Below, one piece after another: positions 33,272 through 41,015 of a stretch of 64,000 bases of DNA. Position numbers and translations under genes: made by a program. The stretch covers positions 31,350 through 95,349 of the forward strand of contig DATJYN010000115.1 in assembly GCA_035499575.1 (NCBI GenBank). The letters run 5' to 3'. A model generated the notes under the pieces. It was given only the letters and a program-made list of their open reading frames with translations, made no database searches and was not told the DNA's origin. Numbering within the stretch: the first letter of the stretch is position 1; every line of letters begins with the position of its first letter. The DNA comes from RBG-16-66-20 sp035499575. GTDB lineage: Bacteria; Pseudomonadota; Gammaproteobacteria; Burkholderiales; SG8-39.

Positions 33272-34075
33272 TCAGCCCCGGCGCAGCGCGGCGAGCACCG
33301 GCGCGGTGTCCGGCCGCAGCCCGCGCCAGAGGAGGAAGGATTCGGCGGCCTGCTCGACCAGCATTCCGCTGCCGTCGTGCGCGGCCGCGCCGGCGGCGCG
33401 CGCCAGCGCGAGGAACGGCGTGTCGCGGCCGTAGACCATGTCGTAGCCGAGCGCGCCGGGCGCGAACGCGGCCGCAGCCACCGGCGGCGCCTCGCCGGCC
33501 AGGCCGGCCGAGGTCGCGTTGATCAGCAGATCGAACCGCTCGCCGCGGAATTCATCGTAGCCGCCGCCTGCAGCAGCGCCGTAGCGCCGCGCCAGGGCAC
33601 GCGCCTTGTGCGCGCTGCGGTTGGCCACCACCAGGCGGCGCGGTCCTGCCGCCAGCAATGGAGCGAGCACGCCTTGCGCCGCGCCGCCCGCGCCCATCAG
33701 CAGGACGCGCCGGCCGGCTAGCGTACAGCCGAGATTTACGGACAGGTCTCGCAGCAGGCCCACGCCGTCGGTGTTGTCGCCTCGCGCCGAGCGGCCTTCA
33801 AAGATCAGGGTATTCACCACCCCGGCCGCGCGCGCGCGGTCGCTGACCGCGTCCCGGCAGTAGAGGAACGCCTGCTCCTTGAAAGGCAGCGTGACGTTCG
33901 CCCCGCGCCCGCCCGCGGCGCGGAAGCCGTCCACCGTCCGTTCGAATCCCTCCAGCGGGGACTCGAGGCGCTCGTAGCTTAGGTTCTGGCGCGTCTGGCG
34001 CGCAAATTCGGCGTGGATCCAGGGCGACTTCGAATGCGCCACCGGGTGGCCGATCACCGCATACCGGTCGGCCAC
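33272..34075 (-). CDS. aroE: shikimate 5-dehydrogenase
   Basis: A 267-residue NADP-dependent enzyme of aromatic amino acid synthesis. DRYAVIGHPVAHSKSPWIHA binds shikimate, GANVTLPFKEQAF carries the catalytic Lys, GDNTDGVGLLRDL the catalytic Asp, VLLMGAGGAAQGVL binds NADP and LGYDMVYGRDTPFLALARA closes the site. It lies between tonB-like and mtgA genes with gaps of two to three bases. Confidence 0.96.
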   Translation of the reverse strand: MADRYAVIGHPVAHSKSPWIHAEFARQTRQNLSYERLESPLEGFERTVDGFRAAGGRGANVTLPFKEQAFLYCRDAVSDRARAAGVVNTLIFEGRSARGDNTDGVGLLRDLSVNLGCTLAGRRVLLMGAGGAAQGVLAPLLAAGPRRLVVANRSAHKARALARRYGAAAGGGYDEFRGERFDLLINATSAGLAGEAPPVAAAAFAPGALGYDMVYGRDTPFLALARAAGAAAHDGSGMLVEQAAESFLLWRGLRPDTAPVLAALRRG

Positions 34076-34078
34076 CGC

Positions 34079-34990
34079 CTACTCCGTCCAGATCTTGTCG
34101 CCCTCCGCGAAAAACCAGGTTCGCGTGATGACGAGCAGGTCGGTGTCCTTGCGGATGGAATCGGGGAATGCCGCGAATGGCGCGGCCAATTGCACGATGC
34201 GATGCGCGGCGGCGTCCAGGATTTTCAGGCCGGAAGAGCGGTTCAACTCGATCGAGTCCACGGAGCCGTCCGGGCGGATAGTCACCGTCAGTTGCAGCTT
34301 CCCGTAGAGCTTGCCGCGCGCCTCGGCCGGATAGTTGAGCGTGCCGACGCGCTCGATCTTGGCGCGCCAGTCCTCTTCGTATTGCGCGAAGCGGTATTCG
34401 CGCGCGTTGGCGCCGATGAAGCGCTTGCGCGGCCGTTCCTGGTAGGCCTGCGTCTGGCGCGCGATCTGCGCCTGCAGGTTGAGCATTGCGAGCGCCCTGT
34501 CGGCCATGTCGCGTCCGGTCACCTGCGGCGTGGGGTCCTCGGATGGGTCGCGGCCCTGTGCGTCCGCCTGTACCGAGGAGCGGGCGGCGCGCGTCTGCGC
34601 AAGCAGCCTTTGCTGCTCGGCCTCCAGCTCTCGCTGGCGGCGGCGCGTTTCCGCCAAGTCCCGTCCCGGATCCCTCGGGTTGGTCGTCGGCAGCGGGCTG
34701 GTGGCGCGCAGCCTGGCGTCGCTGTTGCCGCCGCCGTCGAGGTTCGCCTGCGCCAGCGCTCTGGCGCGCTCCGGCTTGTCGCGGGTTTTTGAATTGACGA
34801 GCACTACTTCCAGCGGCTGGCTGTCGGATTTCCAGCTCAGGGCGTCCGGAAAACGGAAGTGGACTGTAAGCAGAATTGCGTGCAGGAAGATCGACACCGC
34901 CACCGACACCACCAGCACCCGTCCGTGGTGTTCCAGCCCGCGCCAGAATTCACGCGGATCCAGCATCAAGCTCGCGACGCTACCCTGCAA
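34079..34990 (-). CDS. TonB-like energy transducer
   Basis: A protein of up to 303 residues with a single N-terminal membrane helix (VLVVSVAVSIFLHAILLTV), a long charged periplasmic linker with an Arg/Gln/Glu-rich helical stretch (LAETRRRQRELEAEQQRLLA) and a C-terminal TonB domain (LNYPAEARGKLYGKLQLTVT, then IRPDGSVDSIELNRSSG and LDAAAHRIVQLAAPFAAFP). It would pass proton-motive-force energy to an outer-membrane receptor. No exbB/exbD or receptor genes are near. The start may be TTG 34990 or ATG 34966; neither has a strong Shine-Dalgarno. Confidence 0.85.
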   Translation of the reverse strand: MQGSVASLMLDPREFWRGLEHHGRVLVVSVAVSIFLHAILLTVHFRFPDALSWKSDSQPLEVVLVNSKTRDKPERARALAQANLDGGGNSDARLRATSPLPTTNPRDPGRDLAETRRRQRELEAEQQRLLAQTRAARSSVQADAQGRDPSEDPTPQVTGRDMADRALAMLNLQAQIARQTQAYQERPRKRFIGANAREYRFAQYEEDWRAKIERVGTLNYPAEARGKLYGKLQLTVTIRPDGSVDSIELNRSSGLKILDAAAHRIVQLAAPFAAFPDSIRKDTDLLVITRTWFFAEGDKIWTE

Positions 34991-35033
34991 AATGCGGCCC
35001 CATGGCAGGAAGTTTCCCTGCCATTTTAGGCCT

Positions 35034-36893
35034 TTACGCCGTTTCCTGCCCGAGCGTCGCGCGCCAGACGCAGTTCACGCTGCGTTCGATCAGATCCGGC
35101 GGCTCCACCGCCAGGCGCACGCGGCTGCCCGGCTCTAGTTCCGGCAGCGACGATACGCGCAGCGTGAACGGCAGCTTGTCCAGGCGTACCAGGTTCTCGC
35201 GCAGGACGACCGCGTCGATCTCCGTAACTTTTTCCTGCGCCAGCCAACGCAGGCACCAGTAGTGCTCCATCGAGCGCTGGTGCTCGTCATAGCGCGCCGC
35301 CACCACTTCGAAGCTGCGCAGCGCCGCGAGCAGCGCCTCGGAATTGCGCGCGAACGGCGCTCGCTGCCCGCGCTGCGTGGCCGCGAGCTGCCACTGGTTG
35401 AGCAGGTCGACGTAGCGGCGCAGCGGCGAAGTGAACCAGGCGTAGGTCGCGACGCCCAGGCCCTCGTGCATCTCGGGGTGCACGCTCATGCGTACCTTGC
35501 CGGAGGCCTGCACGCGATAGATGGCGGCGACGTCGCGCTCGGCCAGCACTTCTCCCCAGGTGGTGTTGGCAAGGATCATCAGCTCGGACACCAGCTTGTC
35601 GAGCGGCGCGCCGCGCTTGCGCGCCTCGATCGCCACTCTGCCCTCCTCCACCCGGAACACGTAATCCAGGTTCGTGGTGTTGACGCTCGGCTTGCCGCGG
35701 CGCGCCTCGAGCACGCCAGCCAGCCGCCAGAGCGCATGTAACTCTTCCTCGAATTCGAGACCGAGCGGGCCTTCCTTGCGGCCGCCCTCGAAGGCGGCAT
35801 TCAGCGCATCGAGCTGCGCGTGGCGCAAGTTGGCCGCCATGCGCACGCGCTCCAAGCGCGTGTGACGGCCGCGCAGCGCGAAATCCTGCGCGCCCACGCT
35901 CAAATACAGCGAGACCGCTGGCCGCTGCGTGCCGGCGTCGAGCGATAACGCCGCGATCGCATCGTCGGGCAGCATGGTGAATTTTCGCCCCGGCATGTAG
36001 GCGGTCGACAGGCGCTCGCGTGCGATGGCGTCCAGCGACGAACCAGGCGCGAAAGCCAGGCCGGGCGCGGCGATGTGAATGCCGATGCGCAACTCGTCCT
36101 CCGACACGCGCGTGACCGAGAAGGCGTCATCGATCTCGGTCGTGCCGACGTCATCCAGGCTGAACGCGACGGCCTCCGCCAGCGGCAGATCTGCTGGCAA
36201 CGTCACCGCGTCATGCGGTGGAAAGCCCTCTCCCTTTGGGTAAAACTCGTGCACGAAGCGCCCGATGTGGAATTCGTGGCTGTCCGGCAGCAGGCCGCAG
36301 CGCTCGAACAGCCGCGCCGGCGACAGGCCGCTCTGGATGCAGGCCTGCTCGAGCGCCTTGGTCTCGGGCTTGGCGCGGTCTGCCGCATAGAGCAGTTCAT
36401 CGCGCAAGCGGGCGATTTCCGGCGGGCATTCGAAGCGCGCAAGCAGCGCGGCCCACTGCGCGATCTGCTCCTGCAGGCGTTTCTTCCTTTCCACGCCGGC
36501 AAGCGCGAGCTTGAGCGTCTCCTCGGGCGCCGCCTGGAAGCGGCCGCGGCCGCGGCGGTAAAAATACATCGGCGCCGAGTGCAGCTTGAGCAGCACGCCG
36601 GCGGTCTCGGCCGGCGCCGGTTCGCGCCCGATGTAATCGCGCGCCAGGTCGTCGAAACCGAATTCGGCGCCCTTGCGGCACTGCCAAAGAAAATCGACGT
36701 CTAGCCCTTCGGCGAACTTGCGCGCCCCGGCGAGCAGCTCGGCGCCCGAAGGACGCTCGAAACTGAGCACCACGCTGGCGGCCTTGATCTTGGAACGCCG
36801 GCCGTGCGGGCTTTCCACCTGGAAGGAAGCCGGGCTCTGCGAGAGCACTGCGCCGACCTTGAACTCGCCCTCCTCCTCATAGAGGACGTTCAT
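35034..36893 (-). CDS. RNase II-family exoribonuclease
   Basis: A 619-residue RNB-domain protein starting at ATG 36893 (MNVLYEEEGEFKVG) with GAAAGAG upstream; longer readings run into yqiA. The RNB catalytic core has FSLDDVGTTEIDDAFSVTRV with the Asp cluster, LRIGIHIAAPGLAFAPGS, STAYMPGRKFTMLPDD and WFTSPLRRYVDLLNQWQ. An N-terminal winged-helix-like region precedes it, and the C-terminal S1-like part is short (LPELEPGSRVRLAVEPPDL). It degrades RNA 3' to 5'. It is shorter than RNase R. Confidence 0.9.
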   Translation of the reverse strand: MNVLYEEEGEFKVGAVLSQSPASFQVESPHGRRSKIKAASVVLSFERPSGAELLAGARKFAEGLDVDFLWQCRKGAEFGFDDLARDYIGREPAPAETAGVLLKLHSAPMYFYRRGRGRFQAAPEETLKLALAGVERKKRLQEQIAQWAALLARFECPPEIARLRDELLYAADRAKPETKALEQACIQSGLSPARLFERCGLLPDSHEFHIGRFVHEFYPKGEGFPPHDAVTLPADLPLAEAVAFSLDDVGTTEIDDAFSVTRVSEDELRIGIHIAAPGLAFAPGSSLDAIARERLSTAYMPGRKFTMLPDDAIAALSLDAGTQRPAVSLYLSVGAQDFALRGRHTRLERVRMAANLRHAQLDALNAAFEGGRKEGPLGLEFEEELHALWRLAGVLEARRGKPSVNTTNLDYVFRVEEGRVAIEARKRGAPLDKLVSELMILANTTWGEVLAERDVAAIYRVQASGKVRMSVHPEMHEGLGVATYAWFTSPLRRYVDLLNQWQLAATQRGQRAPFARNSEALLAALRSFEVVAARYDEHQRSMEHYWCLRWLAQEKVTEIDAVVLRENLVRLDKLPFTLRVSSLPELEPGSRVRLAVEPPDLIERSVNCVWRATLGQETA

Positions 36894-36903
36894 GCGCGCT
36901 CTT

Positions 36904-37473
36904 TCATTCGCGAATGCGGGCGAACGCAAGGATCCGCTCGATATGCTCGGCGAAGCTCTGCAGAGAGTGATCGCCGCCGTCGCGCACCGCCATGCGCGCA
37001 CCTTCGAACTTGCGCGCCGCCTCGCGCCAGTCGAGCACTTCGTCGCCGGTCTCCAGCAGCAGCAGGTAGCGCTCCGGGTCGATGCGCTCGACCAGCAGCC
37101 TGTGCCAGCCCTCGAGGTGGGCGCGCGTGAGTTCGTAAGGCTCGCCGGTATGCAGGTTCTTCTGCGTACCGAGGTAGGCCTCAAGCCCGATGTGCGGCGT
37201 GATCGCCGGATTGATCAGCACCGCGCGGCAGTCGAATTTTTCCGCCAGGTAGGTTGCGTAGTACCCGCCCAGGGAGCTGCCGAGGAAGGTGACCCCGCGC
37301 GGATCGCGGCCCTCGATCGTTTTCTCGATGGCTCGGATGGCTTCGGTTGGGGTGTCGGGCAGCGCGGGACAGGCATAGAGCCGCCCCAGGCCCCTACCCT
37401 CCATGTGCTTTTTCATCACCTGCGCCTTGTGCGAGGCCGGCGAACTGTTGAAGCCGTGCAGGTAGACGATCAT
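36904..37473 (-). CDS. YqiA-like alpha/beta-hydrolase (esterase)
   Basis: A 189-residue alpha/beta-hydrolase of the YqiA/YcfP family. MIVYLHGFNSSPASHKAQVM holds the HG oxyanion region, GVTFLGSSLGGYYATYLAEK the nucleophile GxSxGG, and VRDGGDHSLQSFAEHI the catalytic His; LLLLETGDEVLDWREA supplies the acid. E. coli YqiA hydrolyses short acyl esters; the physiological substrate is unknown. The start overlaps the mpl stop by four bases. Confidence 0.88.
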   Translation of the reverse strand: MIVYLHGFNSSPASHKAQVMKKHMEGRGLGRLYACPALPDTPTEAIRAIEKTIEGRDPRGVTFLGSSLGGYYATYLAEKFDCRAVLINPAITPHIGLEAYLGTQKNLHTGEPYELTRAHLEGWHRLLVERIDPERYLLLLETGDEVLDWREAARKFEGARMAVRDGGDHSLQSFAEHIERILAFARIRE

Positions 37474-38837
37474 GTCCCGAGCGCCGCCAGTAGCTTGCCG
37501 TGGATGCCGCCGAAACCGCCGTTCGACATCACCAAGATGTAGTCACCGCTGCGGGCCTCGGCAGCAATCGCCGTAATCAGCGCGGCGAGGTCGGTCTCAC
37601 AGCGAAGCTTCGCGGCGAGGGGCGCGAACACCGACGCGGCGTCCCAGGACAGGCCGGCATCGTAGATGTAGACCTTGTCGGCGGCAGCGAAACTTCCCGG
37701 CAGCGCGTCTTTCAGCACGCCTTGTTTGAGCGTGTTGGAACGCGGCTCGAAGACCGCAAGGATCCGCCCGGCGCCATCGCGTTCGCGCGATCCTTCAATG
37801 CGCTGCCGCAATCCGGCGATGGTTTCGCGGATCGCGGTGGGATGGTGCGCGAAGTCGTCGTAGACGCTCACGCCGCGCACCGCGCCGCGCAACTCCAGCC
37901 GGCGCCGGACTCCCTGGAACCTAGCCAGTGCCTCGATCGCCGCGGCGGGTTCGACGCCGGCATGGCGTGCGGCGGCGATCGCGGCCAGGGCGTTCGTGCG
38001 GTTGTAGGCGCCGGCCAATCCCCAGCGCAACCTGCCTACCGGTTCGCCCTGCCACGCAACTTCGAAGCCGCCCGCCTCATCGGGTGCCCCCGCCTCCCAG
38101 CCCTCCGTGACGCCGAACGGCTCAACTGGGGTCCAGCAACCCTGAGCGAGTACCCGCTTTAGGGCCGCATCTTGGCCATTCACGATGATCCGGCCGATGC
38201 CGGGAATAGTCCGGACAAAATGATGGAATTGCCGCTCAATCGATGCAAGATCGGCGAAGATGTCAGCATGATCGAACTCCAAATTATTCAAAATGGCGCT
38301 CTTCGGCCGGTAATGCACAAACTTTGAGCGCTTGTCGAAGAAGGCTGTGTCGTACTCGTCAGCCTCGATTACGAAATAGTCCGAAGAACTGGAGCGGGCC
38401 GAGGTCTTGAGGTCCGGCGCGATGCCGCCGATCAGGAAGCCCGGGGCGCGGCCGGCACACTCCAGGATCCACGCGAGCATGGACGAGGTGGTTGTTTTTC
38501 CGTGGGTCCCGGCAACAGCTAGCACCCACTTACTTATCAGGACCTGATCCGCCAGCCATTGAGGGCCCGACTGGTAGCGATCGCCACGATCGAGGATGGC
38601 TTCCATTAGTGGATTGCCGCGAGTGACTACGTTGCCGACCACCCAGAGATCGGGTGATAGCCGCAATTGATCGGCGCCGTAGCCTTCGATCAGCTCGATG
38701 CCGAGTGCACCGAGTTGATCGCTCATCGGCGGATAGACATTGGCATCGCAGCCGGTAACGCGATGACCCGCCTGGCCGGCAATCGCCGCGATGCCGCCCA
38801 TGAAGGTCCCGCAGATGCCGAGGATGTGGAGATGCAC
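37470..38837 (-). CDS. mpl: murein tripeptide ligase
   Basis: A 455-residue Mur-ligase-family enzyme that attaches recycled L-Ala-gamma-D-Glu-meso-DAP to UDP-MurNAc. HLHILGICGTFMGGIAAIAG is the family start, which favours GTG 38837 over the GTG three bases upstream. The ATP loop is VLAVAGTHGKTTTSSMLAW, with FVIEADEYDTAFFDKRSKF, FDHADIFADLASIERQFHHF and SVYDDFAHHPTAIRETIAGL following. The stretch coding residues ~20-250 uses more A/T-ending codons than its neighbours. It reads away from the next gene across a gap of only 17 bases. Confidence 0.95.
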   Translation of the reverse strand: MHLHILGICGTFMGGIAAIAGQAGHRVTGCDANVYPPMSDQLGALGIELIEGYGADQLRLSPDLWVVGNVVTRGNPLMEAILDRGDRYQSGPQWLADQVLISKWVLAVAGTHGKTTTSSMLAWILECAGRAPGFLIGGIAPDLKTSARSSSSDYFVIEADEYDTAFFDKRSKFVHYRPKSAILNNLEFDHADIFADLASIERQFHHFVRTIPGIGRIIVNGQDAALKRVLAQGCWTPVEPFGVTEGWEAGAPDEAGGFEVAWQGEPVGRLRWGLAGAYNRTNALAAIAAARHAGVEPAAAIEALARFQGVRRRLELRGAVRGVSVYDDFAHHPTAIRETIAGLRQRIEGSRERDGAGRILAVFEPRSNTLKQGVLKDALPGSFAAADKVYIYDAGLSWDAASVFAPLAAKLRCETDLAALITAIAAEARSGDYILVMSNGGFGGIHGKLLAALGT

Positions 38838-38854
38838 CACGCTATTATCCGTTG

Positions 38855-39472
38855 ATGGGTCGCAGACACCGCACAGAGATGCGCATGAGCATCGCCGCGG
38901 CGGCGGCGCGCATCATGGCCGAAGAGGGCATCGATGACTTCGCGCTCGCCAAACGCAAGGCGCTGCGCCGGCTGGGCGCCCCGGGGAGCGAAGCGCTGCC
39001 CGGCAACGACGAGATTGAAGCCGAGCTGCGTGAGTACCTGGCGCTCTACCAGGCCGACGAGCATCCGGAGCGCATCGCCGAACTGCGCCGCTGCGCGCTG
39101 GAGGCGATGCGCGCGCTCGAGCGCTTCAACCCCTATCTGACGGGGCCGGTGCTGGCAGGACTCGCCGGGCCGTATGCCGAGATCGACCTCCAGCTCTTCC
39201 CGGAAAGCACCAAAGAAGTGGAGATCTACCTGCTCGACCTCGGCATCGCCTACGAAGCGAGCGACGAACGGCGCTACACCGGCGACCGCGCGCGCGCGGT
39301 CGCGGTGATCACGCTGGACTGGCAGGGCGCGCCGCTGCGGCTTTCGGTCTTCGACCCGCGCGACGAGCGCTCGGCGCTGAAGACGTCCGTCGCCGGCAGG
39401 GTCGCGGCACGCGCCGGCATAGCCGAAGTACGGGCCCTGGTCGAAGCGGGTCGTGACGCCTGGCCGGCGTGA
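38855..39472 (+). CDS. conserved uncharacterised protein next to mpl
   Basis: A 205-residue soluble protein; the ATG at 38855 is chosen (a TTG lies one codon earlier). The N-terminus reads as a basic helix, RRHRTEMRMSIAAAAARIMA and GIDDFALAKRKALRRLG. The centre, TGPVLAGLAGPYAEIDLQLF, loosely recalls the Gly/Ser...DxD turn of nucleotidyltransferases but lacks the second Asp in exact form. The rest, VEIYLLDLGIAYEASDERR and AVAVITLDWQGAPLRLSVFD, looks alpha/beta. I cannot give a function. It overlaps the following thioredoxin gene by 20 bases, so the two are coupled. Confidence 0.75.
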   Translation: MGRRHRTEMRMSIAAAAARIMAEEGIDDFALAKRKALRRLGAPGSEALPGNDEIEAELREYLALYQADEHPERIAELRRCALEAMRALERFNPYLTGPVLAGLAGPYAEIDLQLFPESTKEVEIYLLDLGIAYEASDERRYTGDRARAVAVITLDWQGAPLRLSVFDPRDERSALKTSVAGRVAARAGIAEVRALVEAGRDAWPA

Positions 39473-39986
39473 AGCGCTGATCCTCGGCGGCGCCGGCATT
39501 GCTGCGGCGGCTGCCGGCTTCTTCGCCGGCCCTGCCGTACTCAGACTCGGCGCGGACGGGGAAGCGGCAGCTCTCGGCAAGGCCAGCTTTCCGGACCTCG
39601 ACGGCCGGACCCGCCAGCTCTCCGAGTGGCGGGGCAAGGTTCTGGTCTGCAACTTCTGGGCAACCTGGTGTGCTCCCTGCCGCGAAGAGGTCCCGTTATT
39701 GATTGGGGCAAGCGGAAAGTACGGCCCTTCTGGCATTGAAATTGTCGGTATCGCCATCGATACTGCTGCTAAAGTTCGTGAATTTGCGGCATCGTTCAAG
39801 ATCTCCTACCCAATCCTTCTAGCCAACGCGAGCGGCCTGGATCTGATGCGGAAACTGGGCAACGAATCTGGCGGCCTACCGTATACGGTCGTGGCGGACC
39901 GGACGGGAGCCCCAATCCATCACAAGCTCGGGGCCTTCAAGGAGGGGGAATTAGCGGCGATCTTGGAGCCTCTGATCAAGACTTGA
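39453..39986 (+). CDS. TlpA-type thiol-disulfide oxidoreductase
   Basis: A 177-residue thioredoxin-fold protein starting at GTG. An N-terminal hydrophobic anchor or Tat-like signal (RREALILGGAGIAAAAAGFF) comes first, then the TlpA pattern FPDLDGRTRQLSEWRGKVLV, active-site NFWATWCAPCREEVPLL with CxxC, and cis-Pro in GGLPYTVVADRTG. It should work in the periplasm as a reductant, perhaps in cytochrome maturation. The 3' half (from ~39,690) has visibly more A/T-rich codons than the 5' half. Confidence 0.9.
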   Translation: MTPGRREALILGGAGIAAAAAGFFAGPAVLRLGADGEAAALGKASFPDLDGRTRQLSEWRGKVLVCNFWATWCAPCREEVPLLIGASGKYGPSGIEIVGIAIDTAAKVREFAASFKISYPILLANASGLDLMRKLGNESGGLPYTVVADRTGAPIHHKLGAFKEGELAAILEPLIKT

Positions 39987-40012
39987 GCAGAGGGGGAGGG
40001 TGCAAATTCGGC

Positions 40013-40018
40013 TAAAAT
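40013..40018 (+). promoter_or_regulatory. candidate -10 hexamer for aroQ-accBC
   Basis: TAAAAT at 40013-40018 stands 22 bases before the preferred aroQ ATG (40041) and overlaps an alternative ATG at 40017, which argues for the downstream start. Confidence 0.35.
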
Positions 40019-40040
40019 GCCGGCTTCTGCGGCGAAATCC

Positions 40041-40499
40041 ATGAAAAAGCCAAAATCGAAGTCTGTACTCGTTCTCAACGGCCCCAACCTCAACCTGCTG
40101 GGATCCCGCGAGCCCCATCTCTATGGGCGAGAAACGCTGGCTGCCATCAACCGTCGCCTCGAGGCTACTGCCAAAGCCGCAAGCATCCGATTGGAGAGCT
40201 TTCAAACCAACCATGAAGGCCTCCTGATCGATCGCGTCCAGCAGGCCAAGGGCGACGGGGTGGGCTTCATCCTGCTCAACCCGGCCGGGCTTACCTATTC
40301 CAGTATCGGTCTGCGCGACGCCCTGACCGCGGTACAGATCCCGTTCATCGAGGTGCACCTGTCGAATATCCACGCCCGCGAACCCTGGCGGGCGCATTCC
40401 CATTTCACCGCGGTCGCCGTCGGCAGCGTGCTCGGCCTGGGCAGCCGCGGCTACGACCTCGCGCTCGACTACGCCATCGCACGCTTGAAATCCGGGTAG
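40041..40499 (+). CDS. aroQ: 3-dehydroquinate dehydratase, type II
   Basis: A 152-residue small dodecameric dehydratase of the shikimate pathway. SVLVLNGPNLNLLGSREPHL holds the catalytic Arg and the following YG the Tyr; ESFQTNHEGLLIDRVQQA, LLNPAGLTYSSIGLRDAL and VEHLS-like IPFIEVHLSNIHAREPWRAH are the substrate site. The start is placed at 40041 because an earlier ATG (40017) sits in a probable -10 box. It precedes accB by 39 bases, an order common in proteobacteria. Confidence 0.95.
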   Translation: MKKPKSKSVLVLNGPNLNLLGSREPHLYGRETLAAINRRLEATAKAASIRLESFQTNHEGLLIDRVQQAKGDGVGFILLNPAGLTYSSIGLRDALTAVQIPFIEVHLSNIHAREPWRAHSHFTAVAVGSVLGLGSRGYDLALDYAIARLKSG

Positions 40500-40538
40500 T
40501 AACGGACGGCAGGCTGCGCCCGCCGGGGAGAGAAATCC

Positions 40539-41012
40539 ATGGATCTGCGCAAGCTGAAGAAGCTGATCGACCTTGTCCAGGAATCGGGCATCGCCGAACT
40601 CGAGATCACCGAGGGCGAGGAGCGCGTCAGGATCGCGCGCGGCGGCATCGTCAACGTGACCCCGCTGGCGGCGGCGCCCGCGATTGTCTCCGCCGCCATG
40701 CCGGCACCCGTTGCGGCAGCGCCTCCTGCCGGCGCGGGCGCTCCCGCTGTTGCCGCCGAACCGCCGCCCGGGATCGAGGGCCATGTCGTCAAATCACCGA
40801 TGGTCGGCACCTTCTACCGCGCGCCGGCGCCGGACGCGAAGCCCTTCGTCGACGTCGGCGGCGCGGTGAAGGAGGGCGAGACGATTTGCGTCATCGAGGC
40901 GATGAAGCTGATGAATGAGATCGAAGCCGATGCCGCGGGCACGATCAAGGCGATCCTGGTCGAGAACGGCCAGCCGGTCGAGTACGGCCAAGCCCTGTTC
41001 ATCATCGGCTAG
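40539..41012 (+). CDS. accB: acetyl-CoA carboxylase biotin carboxyl carrier protein
   Basis: A 157-residue BCCP. N-terminal DLRKLKKLIDLVQESGIAEL is the dimer/association helix, followed by an Ala/Pro linker (~45-75), and the biotinyl domain GHVVKSPMVGTFYRAPAPDA with the biotin lysine in CVIEAMKLMNEIEAD. It carries carboxybiotin between AccC and the carboxyltransferase for fatty acid synthesis. accC follows after three bases. Confidence 0.97.
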   Translation: MDLRKLKKLIDLVQESGIAELEITEGEERVRIARGGIVNVTPLAAAPAIVSAAMPAPVAAAPPAGAGAPAVAAEPPPGIEGHVVKSPMVGTFYRAPAPDAKPFVDVGGAVKEGETICVIEAMKLMNEIEADAAGTIKAILVENGQPVEYGQALFIIG

Positions 41013-41015
41013 CCG

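Noticed and set aside
35002..35028. Hairpin ATGGCAGG / CCTGCCAT followed by TTTT on the plus strand
   Set aside because: Both flanking genes are on the minus strand, where the stem is followed by GGGGCC and not by T residues, so it does not look like a working terminator there.
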